A stretch of 64,000 bases of DNA, taken from contig CANNCW010000003.1 of NCBI GenBank assembly GCA_947503345.1, positions 62,001 to 126,000 of the forward strand, read 5' to 3'. The number at the start of each line of letters is the position of its first letter. The first letter of the stretch is position 1. Positions 26,036 through 36,100 of this stretch are shown here, in pieces. Origin of the DNA: an uncultured Kangiella sp. GTDB taxonomy: Bacteria; Pseudomonadota; Gammaproteobacteria; Enterobacterales; Kangiellaceae. A program made the position numbers and the translations under genes. The notes beneath the pieces are model-generated. The model had not been told where the DNA came from and searched no databases. It saw only the letters and a list, made by a program, of their open reading frames with translations.

Positions 26036-27052
26036 ATGAAAAAGAACCAGTCTGCCCAAAGTTTGTCTATACAAGCAGAAACCATTGAGCTTAGTTTAGA
26101 GCAATTAATTGCCTGCCAGTTTATGGCCAATGATAAGATCCCTCTGCCAAATAAGAAAACAAAAGCCCACCTAGTAGGAGGTCACTTGTCCCCTTTTAAA
26201 GGTAGGGGTATGGAGTTTTCAGAGGTAAGGCAATATCAGGCTGGTGATGATATAAGAAGTATCGATTGGCGGGTCACAGCAAGAACAGGTAAAGTCCATA
26301 CCAAAATTTTTCAAGAAGAACGTGAGCGTCCTGTTTTTATCTTATTAGATTTGCAGGACACCATGTTCTTTGGTTCAAAGAATCGATTCAAATCCACTCT
26401 AGCTTCATTGCAAACAGCACGAGCTTTTTGGGCTGCTTTCAATGGAGGAAATCGTGTAGGCGCACTAATCAATAATGCTCATGACCATGTAGAGCTCAAG
26501 CCCTCAAATCGACGCAAGGATGGATTAAGGCTGCTGCAAAAAACCTTAGAACTGCACAACCAGCGACTACACGAGTTGTATAATAACGCAGCAACTAAAA
26601 GTAATTTCACAATCAATAAAACGGCATTAAGTGACTCATTGATGAGATTACGACATTTAACAAAAGGCGGTTGTTTAATTTACATCTTTAGTGACTTTAT
26701 GGACTTCTCTGAAGATTGTGATCAACATTTATCTTATCTTTCTCAGCATAATGATATCTATGGCGTTATGTTAACGGATCCTTTAGAGGCTAATATTTCA
26801 GTATCCGGGCATTATCAAGTTACCGATGGTCAACAAGTGTTAGGCTTTAACTCAGGAAATAAAAAAAATCTGCAGCATTACCAGGAATATTTTAACAATC
26901 GACTCAATAACACTAAAGAGCGTTTAAGAAGAAGTGGTTGTTACTTTTCAGAATTAAGTACTTCTGACTCCGTAAACCAATTGAACCTTAACCCTTTGGC
27001 TCCTGAGCAGCAAAAACTCAAACAAGGCTTTAGTCAGGTGACCAATGGCTAA
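26036..27052 (+). CDS. DUF58 domain protein
   Basis: A 338-aa soluble-looking protein. The DUF58 core is EVRQYQAGDDIRSIDWRVTARTGK, followed by VFILLDLQDTMFFG and a VWA-like fold (IYIFSDFMD). Unlike the DUF58 protein at 17548 it has no membrane anchor. It starts 12 nt after moxR and overlaps the next gene by 8 nt. It probably works with the MoxR ATPase on the VWA proteins downstream; the exact role is unknown. Confidence 0.9.
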   Translation: MKKNQSAQSLSIQAETIELSLEQLIACQFMANDKIPLPNKKTKAHLVGGHLSPFKGRGMEFSEVRQYQAGDDIRSIDWRVTARTGKVHTKIFQEERERPVFILLDLQDTMFFGSKNRFKSTLASLQTARAFWAAFNGGNRVGALINNAHDHVELKPSNRRKDGLRLLQKTLELHNQRLHELYNNAATKSNFTINKTALSDSLMRLRHLTKGGCLIYIFSDFMDFSEDCDQHLSYLSQHNDIYGVMLTDPLEANISVSGHYQVTDGQQVLGFNSGNKKNLQHYQEYFNNRLNNTKERLRRSGCYFSELSTSDSVNQLNLNPLAPEQQKLKQGFSQVTNG

Positions 27053-27548
27053 CCAAGAATTACTTTCAAAACTAAAAGACGTTCATTTACCAGCAGATCC
27101 CGGCTGGTGGCCATTGGCAATGGGTTGGTGGCTATTGTTTTTGCTCATTATTTTAACTTTAATTAGTTTTACGGTTCATCATTACCGTCAACGTCAAAAG
27201 CACCGCTTCAGTCGGCACGCTTTATCTTTGTTGGATACATTAGAAAAACAAAACAGTATCGACTGGCTAATTGAATTAGAAGTTATTCTTAAACGTTCAG
27301 CTCTTAGTTACTTTCCAAAGAAAAGTATTGCCCAGTTGAACCAACAAGGCTGGATAAATTTTTTAATGAACACCGGCAATCAAATTTGGAGTGATGAATC
27401 ACTTTATGCTCTAAGAGATTGTGTCTATCAAAATCCTTTGAAGTTTTCGAGTCTTGATAAAAGCTTAATCTTGAAACAAGCTCGACAATGGCTGAAGCAG
27501 TTGCCCGAACAAGCAAAGTCGTATCAAACAGGAGCGTCCAATGTTTGA
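27045..27548 (+). CDS. DUF4381 membrane protein
   Basis: A 167-aa protein with the family opening LKDVHLPADPGWWPLAMGWW and one helix (LLFLLIILTLISFTVHHY), then a cytoplasmic domain. DUF4381 occurs almost only inside MoxR-VWA operons. It overlaps both neighbours by 8 nt, so translation is coupled. No enzymatic motif is visible. Confidence 0.85.
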   Translation: MANQELLSKLKDVHLPADPGWWPLAMGWWLLFLLIILTLISFTVHHYRQRQKHRFSRHALSLLDTLEKQNSIDWLIELEVILKRSALSYFPKKSIAQLNQQGWINFLMNTGNQIWSDESLYALRDCVYQNPLKFSSLDKSLILKQARQWLKQLPEQAKSYQTGASNV

Positions 27549-28560
27549 GATGGTTTGGCCATGGATTTGGGTGTTAGCTCCATTACCCCTAGTAATATGG
27601 TGGCTCAGTAAACGTAAAGCTCAACACAATGCATTACAAGCACCAATTTTTTTACATTGGAAACAGTTTAATCACAAGCACCAGACTAGTGATTTTAATT
27701 TCCCATGGTTATTGTTTTTATTTTGGTTGCTGATATTACTAGCTGCAAGTCGTCCACAATGGGTCGGAGATCCTATTCGTCTTCCCGCGAGTGGACGAGA
27801 CTTAATGGTTAGTATTGATGTTTCAGGCAGCATGGAAATGAAGGATATGGTGATTGAACAGCGCCAAGTAGATCGTTTAGTCGCAGTGAAACACATACTC
27901 AATGACTTTATAGATAGGCGCCAAGGCGACCGATTAGGTTTAATATTGTTCGGAGAGCAAGCTTATCTCCAAACACCGTTAAGTTTCGACTTAAAAACTG
28001 TACAAATCATGCTGAATGAAAGTGAAATTGGCTTAGCCGGTCCCTCTGCAACTGCTATAGGTGACAGCATAGGATTAGCTGTAAAACGTCTGAAAGATCG
28101 TAATGCAAAAAATCGTGTGCTTATATTACTGACTGATGGTGTAAACAACGCTGGTATTTTAGAGCCATTGCAAGCAGCTCAACTTGCTGAGCATGCTGGC
28201 GTGACTATCTATACCATTGGAATTGGAGCGGATGAAGTAGTTACTAACAATGGGCTATTTAGTCGTCGCTTTAATCCTTCTCGCGAATTGGATGAAGAAA
28301 CCTTAACTCAAGTTGCTGAGCTCACCAATGGTCGCTATTTCCGTGCAAGAGATACACAAGAATTAGAAGAGATCTATCAGGTAATAAATGAGCTGGAACC
28401 TGTAGAGGAGGAACAAGAGTCTTATCGCCCTACTAAAGCTTTATTTTTCATCCCTTTGTTAATAGTTCTGATATTTAGTCTAATAAATAAATTATGGTTA
28501 TTAATTAAGGCTCCAAGAAAACATTTGGCCACTAAGCACAAGGTTAATCACTATGGCTGA
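27541..28560 (+). CDS. BatA-like VWA domain membrane protein
   Basis: A 339-aa protein. Helices at about 5-22 and 55-68 flank a short segment; a VWA domain then carries MIDAS DVSGS, the threonine region SATAIGDS and LTDGVNNAG; a third helix lies near residue 300. This is the BatA plan from Bacteroides aerotolerance operons. It should be membrane-bound with the VWA domain on the periplasmic or cytoplasmic face, depending on topology. It overlaps its neighbours by 8 nt on each side. Confidence 0.88.
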   Translation: MFEMVWPWIWVLAPLPLVIWWLSKRKAQHNALQAPIFLHWKQFNHKHQTSDFNFPWLLFLFWLLILLAASRPQWVGDPIRLPASGRDLMVSIDVSGSMEMKDMVIEQRQVDRLVAVKHILNDFIDRRQGDRLGLILFGEQAYLQTPLSFDLKTVQIMLNESEIGLAGPSATAIGDSIGLAVKRLKDRNAKNRVLILLTDGVNNAGILEPLQAAQLAEHAGVTIYTIGIGADEVVTNNGLFSRRFNPSRELDEETLTQVAELTNGRYFRARDTQELEEIYQVINELEPVEEEQESYRPTKALFFIPLLIVLIFSLINKLWLLIKAPRKHLATKHKVNHYG

Positions 28561-30256
28561 ACTATTATCAAATATCACTGATATTCATTTTATTAGACCC
28601 TGGGCTTGGCTTCTGTTAATTCCAGCGTTTTTAATCTTCATTTGGCAAACTAAAAGTAATAACTATCAATCAAACTGGGCAAATTTAATCGATCAGCATT
28701 TGCTTCAATGGATTTTGCCAAATAGTGAGAATAGCCTAAGACGAACTTTAGGGAATAATATTTTATTTTTATTTTGGATTTTGATAGTTGCTGCAATTTC
28801 TGGGCCTAGTTGGCAACGCTTACCGCAGCCAATTTACTCTACAACCGATTCCAATATTATAGTGCTGGATCTTTCAAGTTCTATGGATGCCAATGACGTA
28901 ACACCCAGCAGATTAACCAGGGCTAAATACAAACTTTATGATTTATTAGAAAAACAATCTGAAGGTAACACTGCATTAATTGTTTATGCTGGTGATGCAT
29001 TTATTCTCAGCCCTTTGACCAGTGATCAACGGACTATTGAGAATTTAATAAGACCACTAGAAACGAATTTAATGCCAATTTTAGGTAGCCAGCCTCAATT
29101 AGGTGTAAAAAAAGCCATAGAGCTTTTACGTAATGCTAATCAAAATACAGGAAATATCATATGGGTTACAGATGGTGCTGAACCAGATCAGTTAGACAGC
29201 ATCGCAGTTGCCATTGATGGTTCGCAGTTCGCATTGAAAATTTTAGCCGTAGGCACTGAACAAGGAGCTCCTATCAAAAAAGCTTCTGGTAATTTTTTAA
29301 AGGATTCACAAGGTAATATTGTCATTCCCAAACTAAATTATGCTCAACTTGCTCAGTTCGCTGATAATAATAATGCTACCTTGACTCCAACAACTCCTGA
29401 TAACAAAGACATTGAGCTCATTATTCAATCTCGAAGTAACCCGCTTAATAGTGAATACCAAAAAGAAGATATTTTTGCTGATAGTTGGCATGACTCTGGT
29501 TATTGGTTGATATTACTACTTATTCCTTTAATGCTATATGCATTTAAGCATAAAAATATCGTGGCTTTATTTATTGTTAGTTTTGTAAGCCTTACTAGCC
29601 CCTTCTCGACACTAGAAGCATCAGTAACTGATAAGTTGTTTTTAAACAAAAACCAGCAGGGTCAAAAGCATTACAATCAAGGTAACCTTGAACAAGCAGA
29701 AAATACTTTTAAAAATAATCATTGGAAAGCTATAGCAGCTTATAAAAATGGTAACTACTCTGCGGCTTCTGGTTATCTATCCAATGCCCAAACTGATCAA
29801 GAATTATATAATTTGGCAAACTCCTTGGCTTTAGCTGGCGAATATCAGGCTGCAATTGAAAGTTATGAAAAGGCTATTGAACTAAACCCCCAGCATGAAG
29901 ATGCTATTTATAACAAAAATATCATTGAGGATTTATTAGACCAGCAACAAGAAGACCAAAATGAGTCTGATCAAGAAGAGCAGAACAAAGAGCAGCAAGA
30001 GTCTCAAGAACAACAAGAGCAGCAAGAATCAGCTCAAGAACAAGAAGAAAGTGATCAATCGCCTTCAGACAAAGAGCAACAAGAGCAAAAAAGCCAAGAG
30101 CAACAGTTAAAAGAACTTTCTGAACAAGAAAAACAACAAGAACTTGAACAATGGCTAAAAAAAATATCTGATGACCCTGGACGTTTGCTCAGAAATAAAA
30201 TGAAACTAGAATATAACCGTAGAGGTTATCGCTCTCAACCATCAAAAACTTGGTAG
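28553..30256 (+). CDS. BatB/BatC-like VWA plus TPR protein
   Basis: A 567-aa fusion. Two N-terminal helices precede a VWA domain with MIDAS DLSSS (91-110 region) and VTDGAEPDQ. A further helix (YWLILLLIPLMLYAF) leads to TPR repeats, clearest in NLANSLALAGEYQAAIESYE, and a long Gln/Glu-rich tail (about 467-535). In Bacteroides these parts are separate BatB and BatC genes. The low-complexity tail is encoded by CAA/GAA/GAG-rich DNA at about 29940-30150. Confidence 0.87.
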   Translation: MAELLSNITDIHFIRPWAWLLLIPAFLIFIWQTKSNNYQSNWANLIDQHLLQWILPNSENSLRRTLGNNILFLFWILIVAAISGPSWQRLPQPIYSTTDSNIIVLDLSSSMDANDVTPSRLTRAKYKLYDLLEKQSEGNTALIVYAGDAFILSPLTSDQRTIENLIRPLETNLMPILGSQPQLGVKKAIELLRNANQNTGNIIWVTDGAEPDQLDSIAVAIDGSQFALKILAVGTEQGAPIKKASGNFLKDSQGNIVIPKLNYAQLAQFADNNNATLTPTTPDNKDIELIIQSRSNPLNSEYQKEDIFADSWHDSGYWLILLLIPLMLYAFKHKNIVALFIVSFVSLTSPFSTLEASVTDKLFLNKNQQGQKHYNQGNLEQAENTFKNNHWKAIAAYKNGNYSAASGYLSNAQTDQELYNLANSLALAGEYQAAIESYEKAIELNPQHEDAIYNKNIIEDLLDQQQEDQNESDQEEQNKEQQESQEQQEQQESAQEQEESDQSPSDKEQQEQKSQEQQLKELSEQEKQQELEQWLKKISDDPGRLLRNKMKLEYNRRGYRSQPSKTW

Positions 30257-30261
30257 TAACT

Positions 30262-31932
30262 ATGCGCTGGATTTTTAAATTTATCTTTATTACTTTTTTA
30301 TTATTAAGCAATCAACTTTTTGCAAAAATAAAACTTAGTCTTGATAGGAACGAAATACGTGCAAATGAAACCTTTCAATTAACTTTAGAAGTCGAAAAGC
30401 AGGATACGCTTGCTAATTCACAAAGTTTAGACTTCTTACCCAAAGAATTTCAAGTTTTAGGTAGTCAGCACTTCCAAAAAAGTACTGTTATTGATAGACA
30501 ATTTGCCAATAGGATGGGCTGGACTATTACCCTAGTCTCTAATCAATCAGGTATCTTTACCATCCCAAATTTTTCTATTGGAAATGAATCCTCCGAGCCC
30601 TTTTCGATCCAGGTTTTTCCGATGATGGACAACCTTGATGAATTAAATCCGAATTCGCAGATAAAAATTTCTTCGCAAATCAGTAATGATACTGTCTATG
30701 TACAACAGCAATTAATATATACCCTGCGGATCTACAGCTCAGTTCAAAGTAGACGTCACAACCTCTCTCCTTTAGTTGCCGAAAATGCCATTATCAAAAA
30801 ACTTGGAGAAGCTTCTGAATTCCAATTATTTCACGATGGCTCACGCTACAATGTTAAAGAAGAAAAATACGTTATCTTTCCACAAAAAAGTGGCGAATTA
30901 TCAATACCACCAATCAAGTTCAGAACCAATATTGTAGATCCCCAAGCTTCCTATGGCAGTTTGAATCGTTACCGCCCTATTGAATTAAGTTCCAAGCCTT
31001 TTACAGTGAATGTCCAGCCAAAACCAGACACTGCAGCATTACCTTGGATCCCTGCAAAATCATTGGAACTTACAGCGCAGTGGCAATCCAGTGCAAATAA
31101 TTTTGAAGTGGGGAAGCCTGCCACTTTAGACTTTTATATAAAAGGGGTTGCTTTACTTCCAGAGCAACTGCCATTGATTGAATTTCCGGAAATTAATGGC
31201 CTCAAAATTTACCGTGATAAACCTGTCCTTCAAAATATTATTAACGCTGATGGTGTCAATAGTTATCACCTTGAAAAATTAGCCGTCATCCCGAATAAAG
31301 CCGGACAAGTCACAATTCCTGAGATTAAAATTCCGTTCTGGAATACAACATCCAATCAGCAAGACTTTGCAACCTTACAGTCTATGGACATCACTGTTTC
31401 TGAATCTACAGAGGCAACTACCTCTTTACCATCAATAAGCCAAATTGAAGAGCCAAAGCTTCCTGAGCCAGCAAATGCTAGCCCAGGTCAGGAAGCGCCA
31501 GTATGGCAGTATCTAACAATTGGTTTTGCAGCTTTATGGGTTATTACTTTAGGACTTTTCCTTTTACGTGGGCCGAGGAATAAAACAAAAGTCGTTAAGG
31601 AAGTAAACAAGAATAATCAACAGACAGAAACACCTCTTGTTATTCAAAAGGCAGCAAAACAAAAAGATCCGAAGGTAATGGCTGATGCAATTATTCACTG
31701 GGCCGATATGCGTGCAGGTCACAAAGTAACCAATCTTAATCAACTTATAAAGCATTGTCCTGATAAACAATTACAGCAAGAGTTGATAAAATTACAAAAT
31801 GCCCTCTATGCTAAAGACTCTTTTCACAGTGAATGGAATGGCGACTTAATTTTCAAGCAATTAGTCCAAGTCAAATTTGGCGCTAATTCTTTCAAATCTG
31901 AGAATGAGATAACACCTCTTTATCCTCGTTAA
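30262..31932 (+). CDS. BatD-like protein
   Basis: A 556-aa exported protein: signal peptide MRWIFKFIFITFLLLSNQLFA, several beta-rich Ig-like domains (KLSLDRNEIRANETFQLTLEVE, PKEFQVLGS), a transmembrane helix at about 415-435 and a cytoplasmic tail. This is the BatD (oxygen tolerance) architecture. ATG at 30262 is 5 nt after the previous stop and gives a normal signal peptide; a TTG 12 nt upstream also extends the frame but is less likely. It is the last gene of the second MoxR operon. Confidence 0.87.
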   Translation: MRWIFKFIFITFLLLSNQLFAKIKLSLDRNEIRANETFQLTLEVEKQDTLANSQSLDFLPKEFQVLGSQHFQKSTVIDRQFANRMGWTITLVSNQSGIFTIPNFSIGNESSEPFSIQVFPMMDNLDELNPNSQIKISSQISNDTVYVQQQLIYTLRIYSSVQSRRHNLSPLVAENAIIKKLGEASEFQLFHDGSRYNVKEEKYVIFPQKSGELSIPPIKFRTNIVDPQASYGSLNRYRPIELSSKPFTVNVQPKPDTAALPWIPAKSLELTAQWQSSANNFEVGKPATLDFYIKGVALLPEQLPLIEFPEINGLKIYRDKPVLQNIINADGVNSYHLEKLAVIPNKAGQVTIPEIKIPFWNTTSNQQDFATLQSMDITVSESTEATTSLPSISQIEEPKLPEPANASPGQEAPVWQYLTIGFAALWVITLGLFLLRGPRNKTKVVKEVNKNNQQTETPLVIQKAAKQKDPKVMADAIIHWADMRAGHKVTNLNQLIKHCPDKQLQQELIKLQNALYAKDSFHSEWNGDLIFKQLVQVKFGANSFKSENEITPLYPR

Positions 31933-31974
31933 AATACTGGTAGAATACTACTACTAGAATTTACTGAGAAAACT

Positions 31975-32736
31975 ATGAATATTTCTACCACCAAAGCCAT
32001 CATTAGTGGTGGCGCTTCTGGTTTAGGTTTCGCATGTGCCAAAATGGTTATAGATCAAGGTGGCAGTGTTACTTTACTAGACATAAACCAAGAACAGGGA
32101 CAAAAAGCTGTTCAGGCGTTAGGGCCCAATGCTTTCTTCATTGCAACAGATATTAGTCAGGAAGCTCAAGTTGATAGCGCAGCAGATCAAGCCGCAGAAC
32201 TAATGGGTGGCATCAATTTAGCGATTGGTTGTGCTGGTATTTTAGGTGCAGGTTTGATTCATAGTAAAAAAGGTCCGATGCCTGCAGACTATTTTCAAAA
32301 AGTAGTTGATATTAACCTTGTTGGAAGTTTTTTATTAACTCGCGCAGCATCTAAACATATGCAAGCTTTAGAAGCTGATGAAAACGGTGAGCGTGGTGTA
32401 ATCATCCATACTGCATCAATAGCCGCTTATGAAGGTCAAGTTGGTCAAACAGCTTATTCCGCTACAAAAGCGGCAATAACCGGCATGGTTTTGCCTTTAG
32501 CTCGTGAATTCGCACGTATAGGAGTCAGAGTGATGGCAATTGCTCCTGGTGTTTTTGAAACACCAATGATGGAGAAAATAACGCCTGAAATTTGTGAACA
32601 AATTGCAGCAGGAATCCCAAATCCATCACGCTTTGGTAAGCCTGAAGAGTTCGCTGCCACCGTGAAACATATTGTTGAAAATCAATACTTAAACGGTAAC
32701 ACCATACGTTTAGATGCTGCAGCTCGCTTGCAATAA
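31975..32736 (+). CDS. Short-chain dehydrogenase, HSD10 (3-hydroxyacyl-CoA dehydrogenase type 2)-like
   Basis: A 253-aa classical SDR. The dinucleotide-binding motif is SGGASGLG (TGxxxGxG variant), CAGILG replaces NAG, the catalytic Ser lies in HTASIAAYEGQ, and YSATK carries the catalytic Tyr and Lys. The C-terminal end (GNTIRLDAAARL) resembles HSD10-type enzymes acting on 3-hydroxy-2-methylacyl-CoA in branched-chain amino-acid and fatty-acid degradation. Substrate is inferred. It lies 42 nt after the BatD gene, probably not part of that operon functionally. Confidence 0.88.
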   Translation: MNISTTKAIISGGASGLGFACAKMVIDQGGSVTLLDINQEQGQKAVQALGPNAFFIATDISQEAQVDSAADQAAELMGGINLAIGCAGILGAGLIHSKKGPMPADYFQKVVDINLVGSFLLTRAASKHMQALEADENGERGVIIHTASIAAYEGQVGQTAYSATKAAITGMVLPLAREFARIGVRVMAIAPGVFETPMMEKITPEICEQIAAGIPNPSRFGKPEEFAATVKHIVENQYLNGNTIRLDAAARLQ

Positions 32737-32751
32737 TGAATGTTCAGATGT

Positions 32752-32775
32752 CAACCTATTCTAAGGGATAGGTTG
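32752..32775. repeat. Hairpin at the end of the SDR and 68-aa genes
   Basis: CAACCTAT, 8-nt loop, ATAGGTTG. No T-run follows on either strand, so it is a weak terminator candidate shared by convergent genes. Confidence 0.45.
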
Positions 32776-32967
32776 GCAACGTATCATTTCTAAGAAAGAG
32801 CGGTCTTGCACTTGCTCCATCTGTACTAACGATAAGACATCTTTTCTCTGAGTTTCCCAGTAACGATCAAATCGCTGACTAAACTCTGTAGCTTTCTTTA
32901 AAAGCGCTTCCTGTTCCATTGCTTTTTGTAATGCTTTTAACTCCTCAGGGACTACTAATACACACAT
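32761..32967 (-). CDS. Small hypothetical protein (68 aa)
   Basis: Unrecognised. The sequence is mostly helical and charged (EELKALQKAMEQEALLKKAT, then ETQRKDVLSLVQMEQVQDRS), with no signal or membrane segment. The ATG at 32967 has AAAGG 10 nt upstream. Its last codons overlap a hairpin (32752-32775). It is flanked by the end of the SDR gene and the start region of a glutamate dehydrogenase terminator, so it is a stand-alone gene if real. Confidence 0.45.
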   Translation of the reverse strand: MCVLVVPEELKALQKAMEQEALLKKATEFSQRFDRYWETQRKDVLSLVQMEQVQDRSFLEMIRCQPIP

Positions 32968-33065
32968 ATTCTTTAACCTTTTGTTTATTGAATATAATTA
33001 TTTAAGCAAACAAATATTGTGTATATGTGGAGTAATTATGACGAATTATGGAAGTATATAATCAC

Positions 33066-33092
33066 AAAAAAGCCCAGTAAGAACTGGGCTTT
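33066..33092 (-). terminator. Rho-independent terminator of gdhB
   Basis: Minus strand: AAAGCCCAGT, loop TCTT, ACTGGGCTTT followed by a T-run (complement of A-run at 33066). It lies just after the stop of the large glutamate dehydrogenase. Confidence 0.85.
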
Positions 33093-33107
33093 TCATTAGC
33101 ACTGACC

Positions 33108-36100
33108 TTACTTAACTAGTCGATGTGAGCGTTGAATTAAAATTTGCAGTTCTCTTAAGGCAACCGAAAATTTGGCAAACTCATGTGTTCTAGACTGTCT
33201 AAAGTCAGCAACCATTTCTGACCAACGAGATAGTAAATCATCGTGTTCAGCTAAGAAGGAATTAATTCTTGCATCAGCACTTTTTTGTTTCTTAGTTAAC
33301 GGTAATACAGCTTCAATTAAATTACGCTGTTGGTTGTCCAACTCCTCTCTGAATGCTGCACGGGCAAAAGCTTGCCAATGATTGCCCACTGGCTGTGCAA
33401 TAATCTGGTCCAAGAACCAGTGCAAACCGATTTTATTGCCAAGCTTATAATAAACTTCCGCCACCAATTGAGCAGGCAGTTTGTTAAGTTTAGAAAGCTC
33501 TATAATATCCATCGCTGAGAACATAGTGCTTAAATAGGAAACTTGCTTTGCAAGCTTAATTGGAACACCTTTAGCTACTAAATCAGCAACATTCCTTTCA
33601 ATACCTTGCGCTTCTTTAGTTTCTAGTGTTTTATGAACTACTTTCTGTAACTCTGCGACACCCTTTCGGAAGTATTCTACAATGGTCTCGATGGATTGTT
33701 CTTTACTGCGATTTCGAACAAACCACCGCGTAGCACGGCGAACAATTCTTCTCGCTTGGAACATCATCTCAATTTGAACTTCTGCTGGGATCTGATTATC
33801 TAGTTCTTCAATACTTCTCCACAAGCCTTGCATATCGAAAATTTCTTTCGCCATTGCGTAGCATTGAGCAACTTCGCCAATATTCGCGCCAACTTCATCC
33901 ATAACTCTAAACGCGAAATTAGTACCCATTAAGTTAACCATTTCGTTGGCAACGCTCATGGCAATAATTTCATCTTTTAAAGGATGCTTAGCCATTTTTT
34001 CGTAGTATTTTTTACGAAGTGGTTTAGGAAAGTAATTCACTAGGTACTGATCAAAATACTTTTCTTCTGTTACCGCAGGAATTTTAAGCTCATCTTTAAG
34101 CTCCATTTTCCCATAAGCTAAAAGTACAGATAACTCTGCACGGGTTAAACCTCGCTTCTTAGCTTCGCGCTCAGCAAGTTCTTCATCTGAAGGCAAATAT
34201 TCAAGCTCGCGATCGAGTAATCCACGCTTCTCTAATCCATGTATAAAACGTAAATGCTCTTTAACCATAGAACTAGCACGACGTTCTGTAATACTAATTG
34301 ATTGAATTTGACGATAATTATCTTCAATAACTATGTCAGAAACTTCATCAGTCATACGCGCTAATAAGCTATTGCGCTGTTTTACGGTTAAATCACCATC
34401 TTCTAAAATAGTATTTAAAAGAATCTTAATATTCACTTCATTATCTGAACAATTTACACCGCCAGCATTATCAATAAAGTCAGTATTAGCTCGACCACCC
34501 GCTTGCATGTATTCAATACGTCCAAGTTGTGTACAACCTAAGTTACCACCTTCGCCAATAACTTTAGCTTGCATCTCTTTACCATTAACACGAACGCTGT
34601 CGTTAGCTTTGTCACCAACATCTAAATGGCTTTCTTTGGACGATTTGACATAGGTGCCGATACCACCATTCCAGAATAAATCTACTGGCATTTTAAGAGC
34701 AGCATTAATGAACTCATTTGGCGATAGACTCTTAGCCTTCATACCCAGCATTTGTTGAATTTCAGGAGTAAGCTCTAGCGATTTGGCAGAACGCTCAAAA
34801 ATACCACCGCCTTTTGAAATCAGCTTTTGATTATAATCAGTCCAACTTGAACGAGGTAAGTTGAACAAACGCTCTCTTTCTGGATAAGTCTTTGCAGAAT
34901 CAGGATTAGGATCAACAAAGATATGCATATGATTAAAGGCAACTTGCAATCGAATATGTTTAGACAACAACATGCCATTACCAAATACATCGCCGGACAT
35001 ATCACCACACGCAACTACGGTAAAATCTTCAGACTGACAATCAGTACCCATTTCACGGAAGTGACGTTTAACCGACTCCCATGCCCCTTTCGCAGTAATC
35101 CCCATAGCTTTATGGTCATACCCATTACTACCACCAGAGGCAAATGCATCACCTAGCCAATGGCCATAATCTTCAGATATCCCATTAGCAATATCTGAGA
35201 ATGTTGCAGTACCTTTATCAGCTGCGACTACTAAATAAGGGTCTTCTTCGTCATGGATAACGACTTGCTTTGGAGCTGTAACCTTCCCATTGACAATATT
35301 GTCAGTGATATCTAATAAAGCGCGAATAAAAGTTTTATAACACTCTATTCCTTCCGCGAAAAAAGCATCACGCCCACCAGTTTTAGGAAGTTGTTTACAA
35401 ACAAACCCTCCCTTTGCTCCTACCGGAACAATGACAGAGTTTTTAACCTGCTGAGCTTTTACAAGACCTAAAATTTCTGTTCTAAAATCTTCTCGACGAT
35501 CTGACCAGCGTAGACCTCCACGTGCAACTTTGCCACCCCGCAAGTGAACGCCTTCTATCCTTGGAGAGTAAACAAAGATTTCGAACATAGGAACAGGCTT
35601 TGGAATGTCGCTAATAAGGTTCGGGGTCAATTTGAAAGATACGTAACTTTTTTCTGAGCCGGTCTCATCTTTTTGATAAAAATTAGTTCTTACTGTTGCA
35701 TCAATAAGCTCTAAATACTTATTAATAATTCGATCTTGATCGAGGCTATCGACATCGGCTATCAATTTTTGCAAGTCTCGCAACATACTGTTGTATTTAC
35801 GAGTGCTGAATTGTTGTTTAGGGTCAAACTTCAAACCAAATAAATCAGCCAAACCGCGAGCAATTTTAGGATATAAGCTTAAAGTATCTTCGATAGAAGT
35901 TTGGCTAAAAGTGAAACCTATTTGCCACATATACTTTGCATAGGCACGAAGCATAGTAACTTGTCGCCAATTTAAAGAGGCCGCTATAATTAGTCGATTA
36001 AACCCATCCTTTTCTGCTTGGTTTGCCCAGGTTTTAGCAAATGCAGTTTGGAAATCATCACGTACTTTTTCTAAATCTATGGCATTTGGATAATGAACAT

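Noticed and set aside
34333-34653. 106-aa ORF opposite gdhB
   Set aside because: It is an antisense shadow of a well-supported, highly conserved gene.
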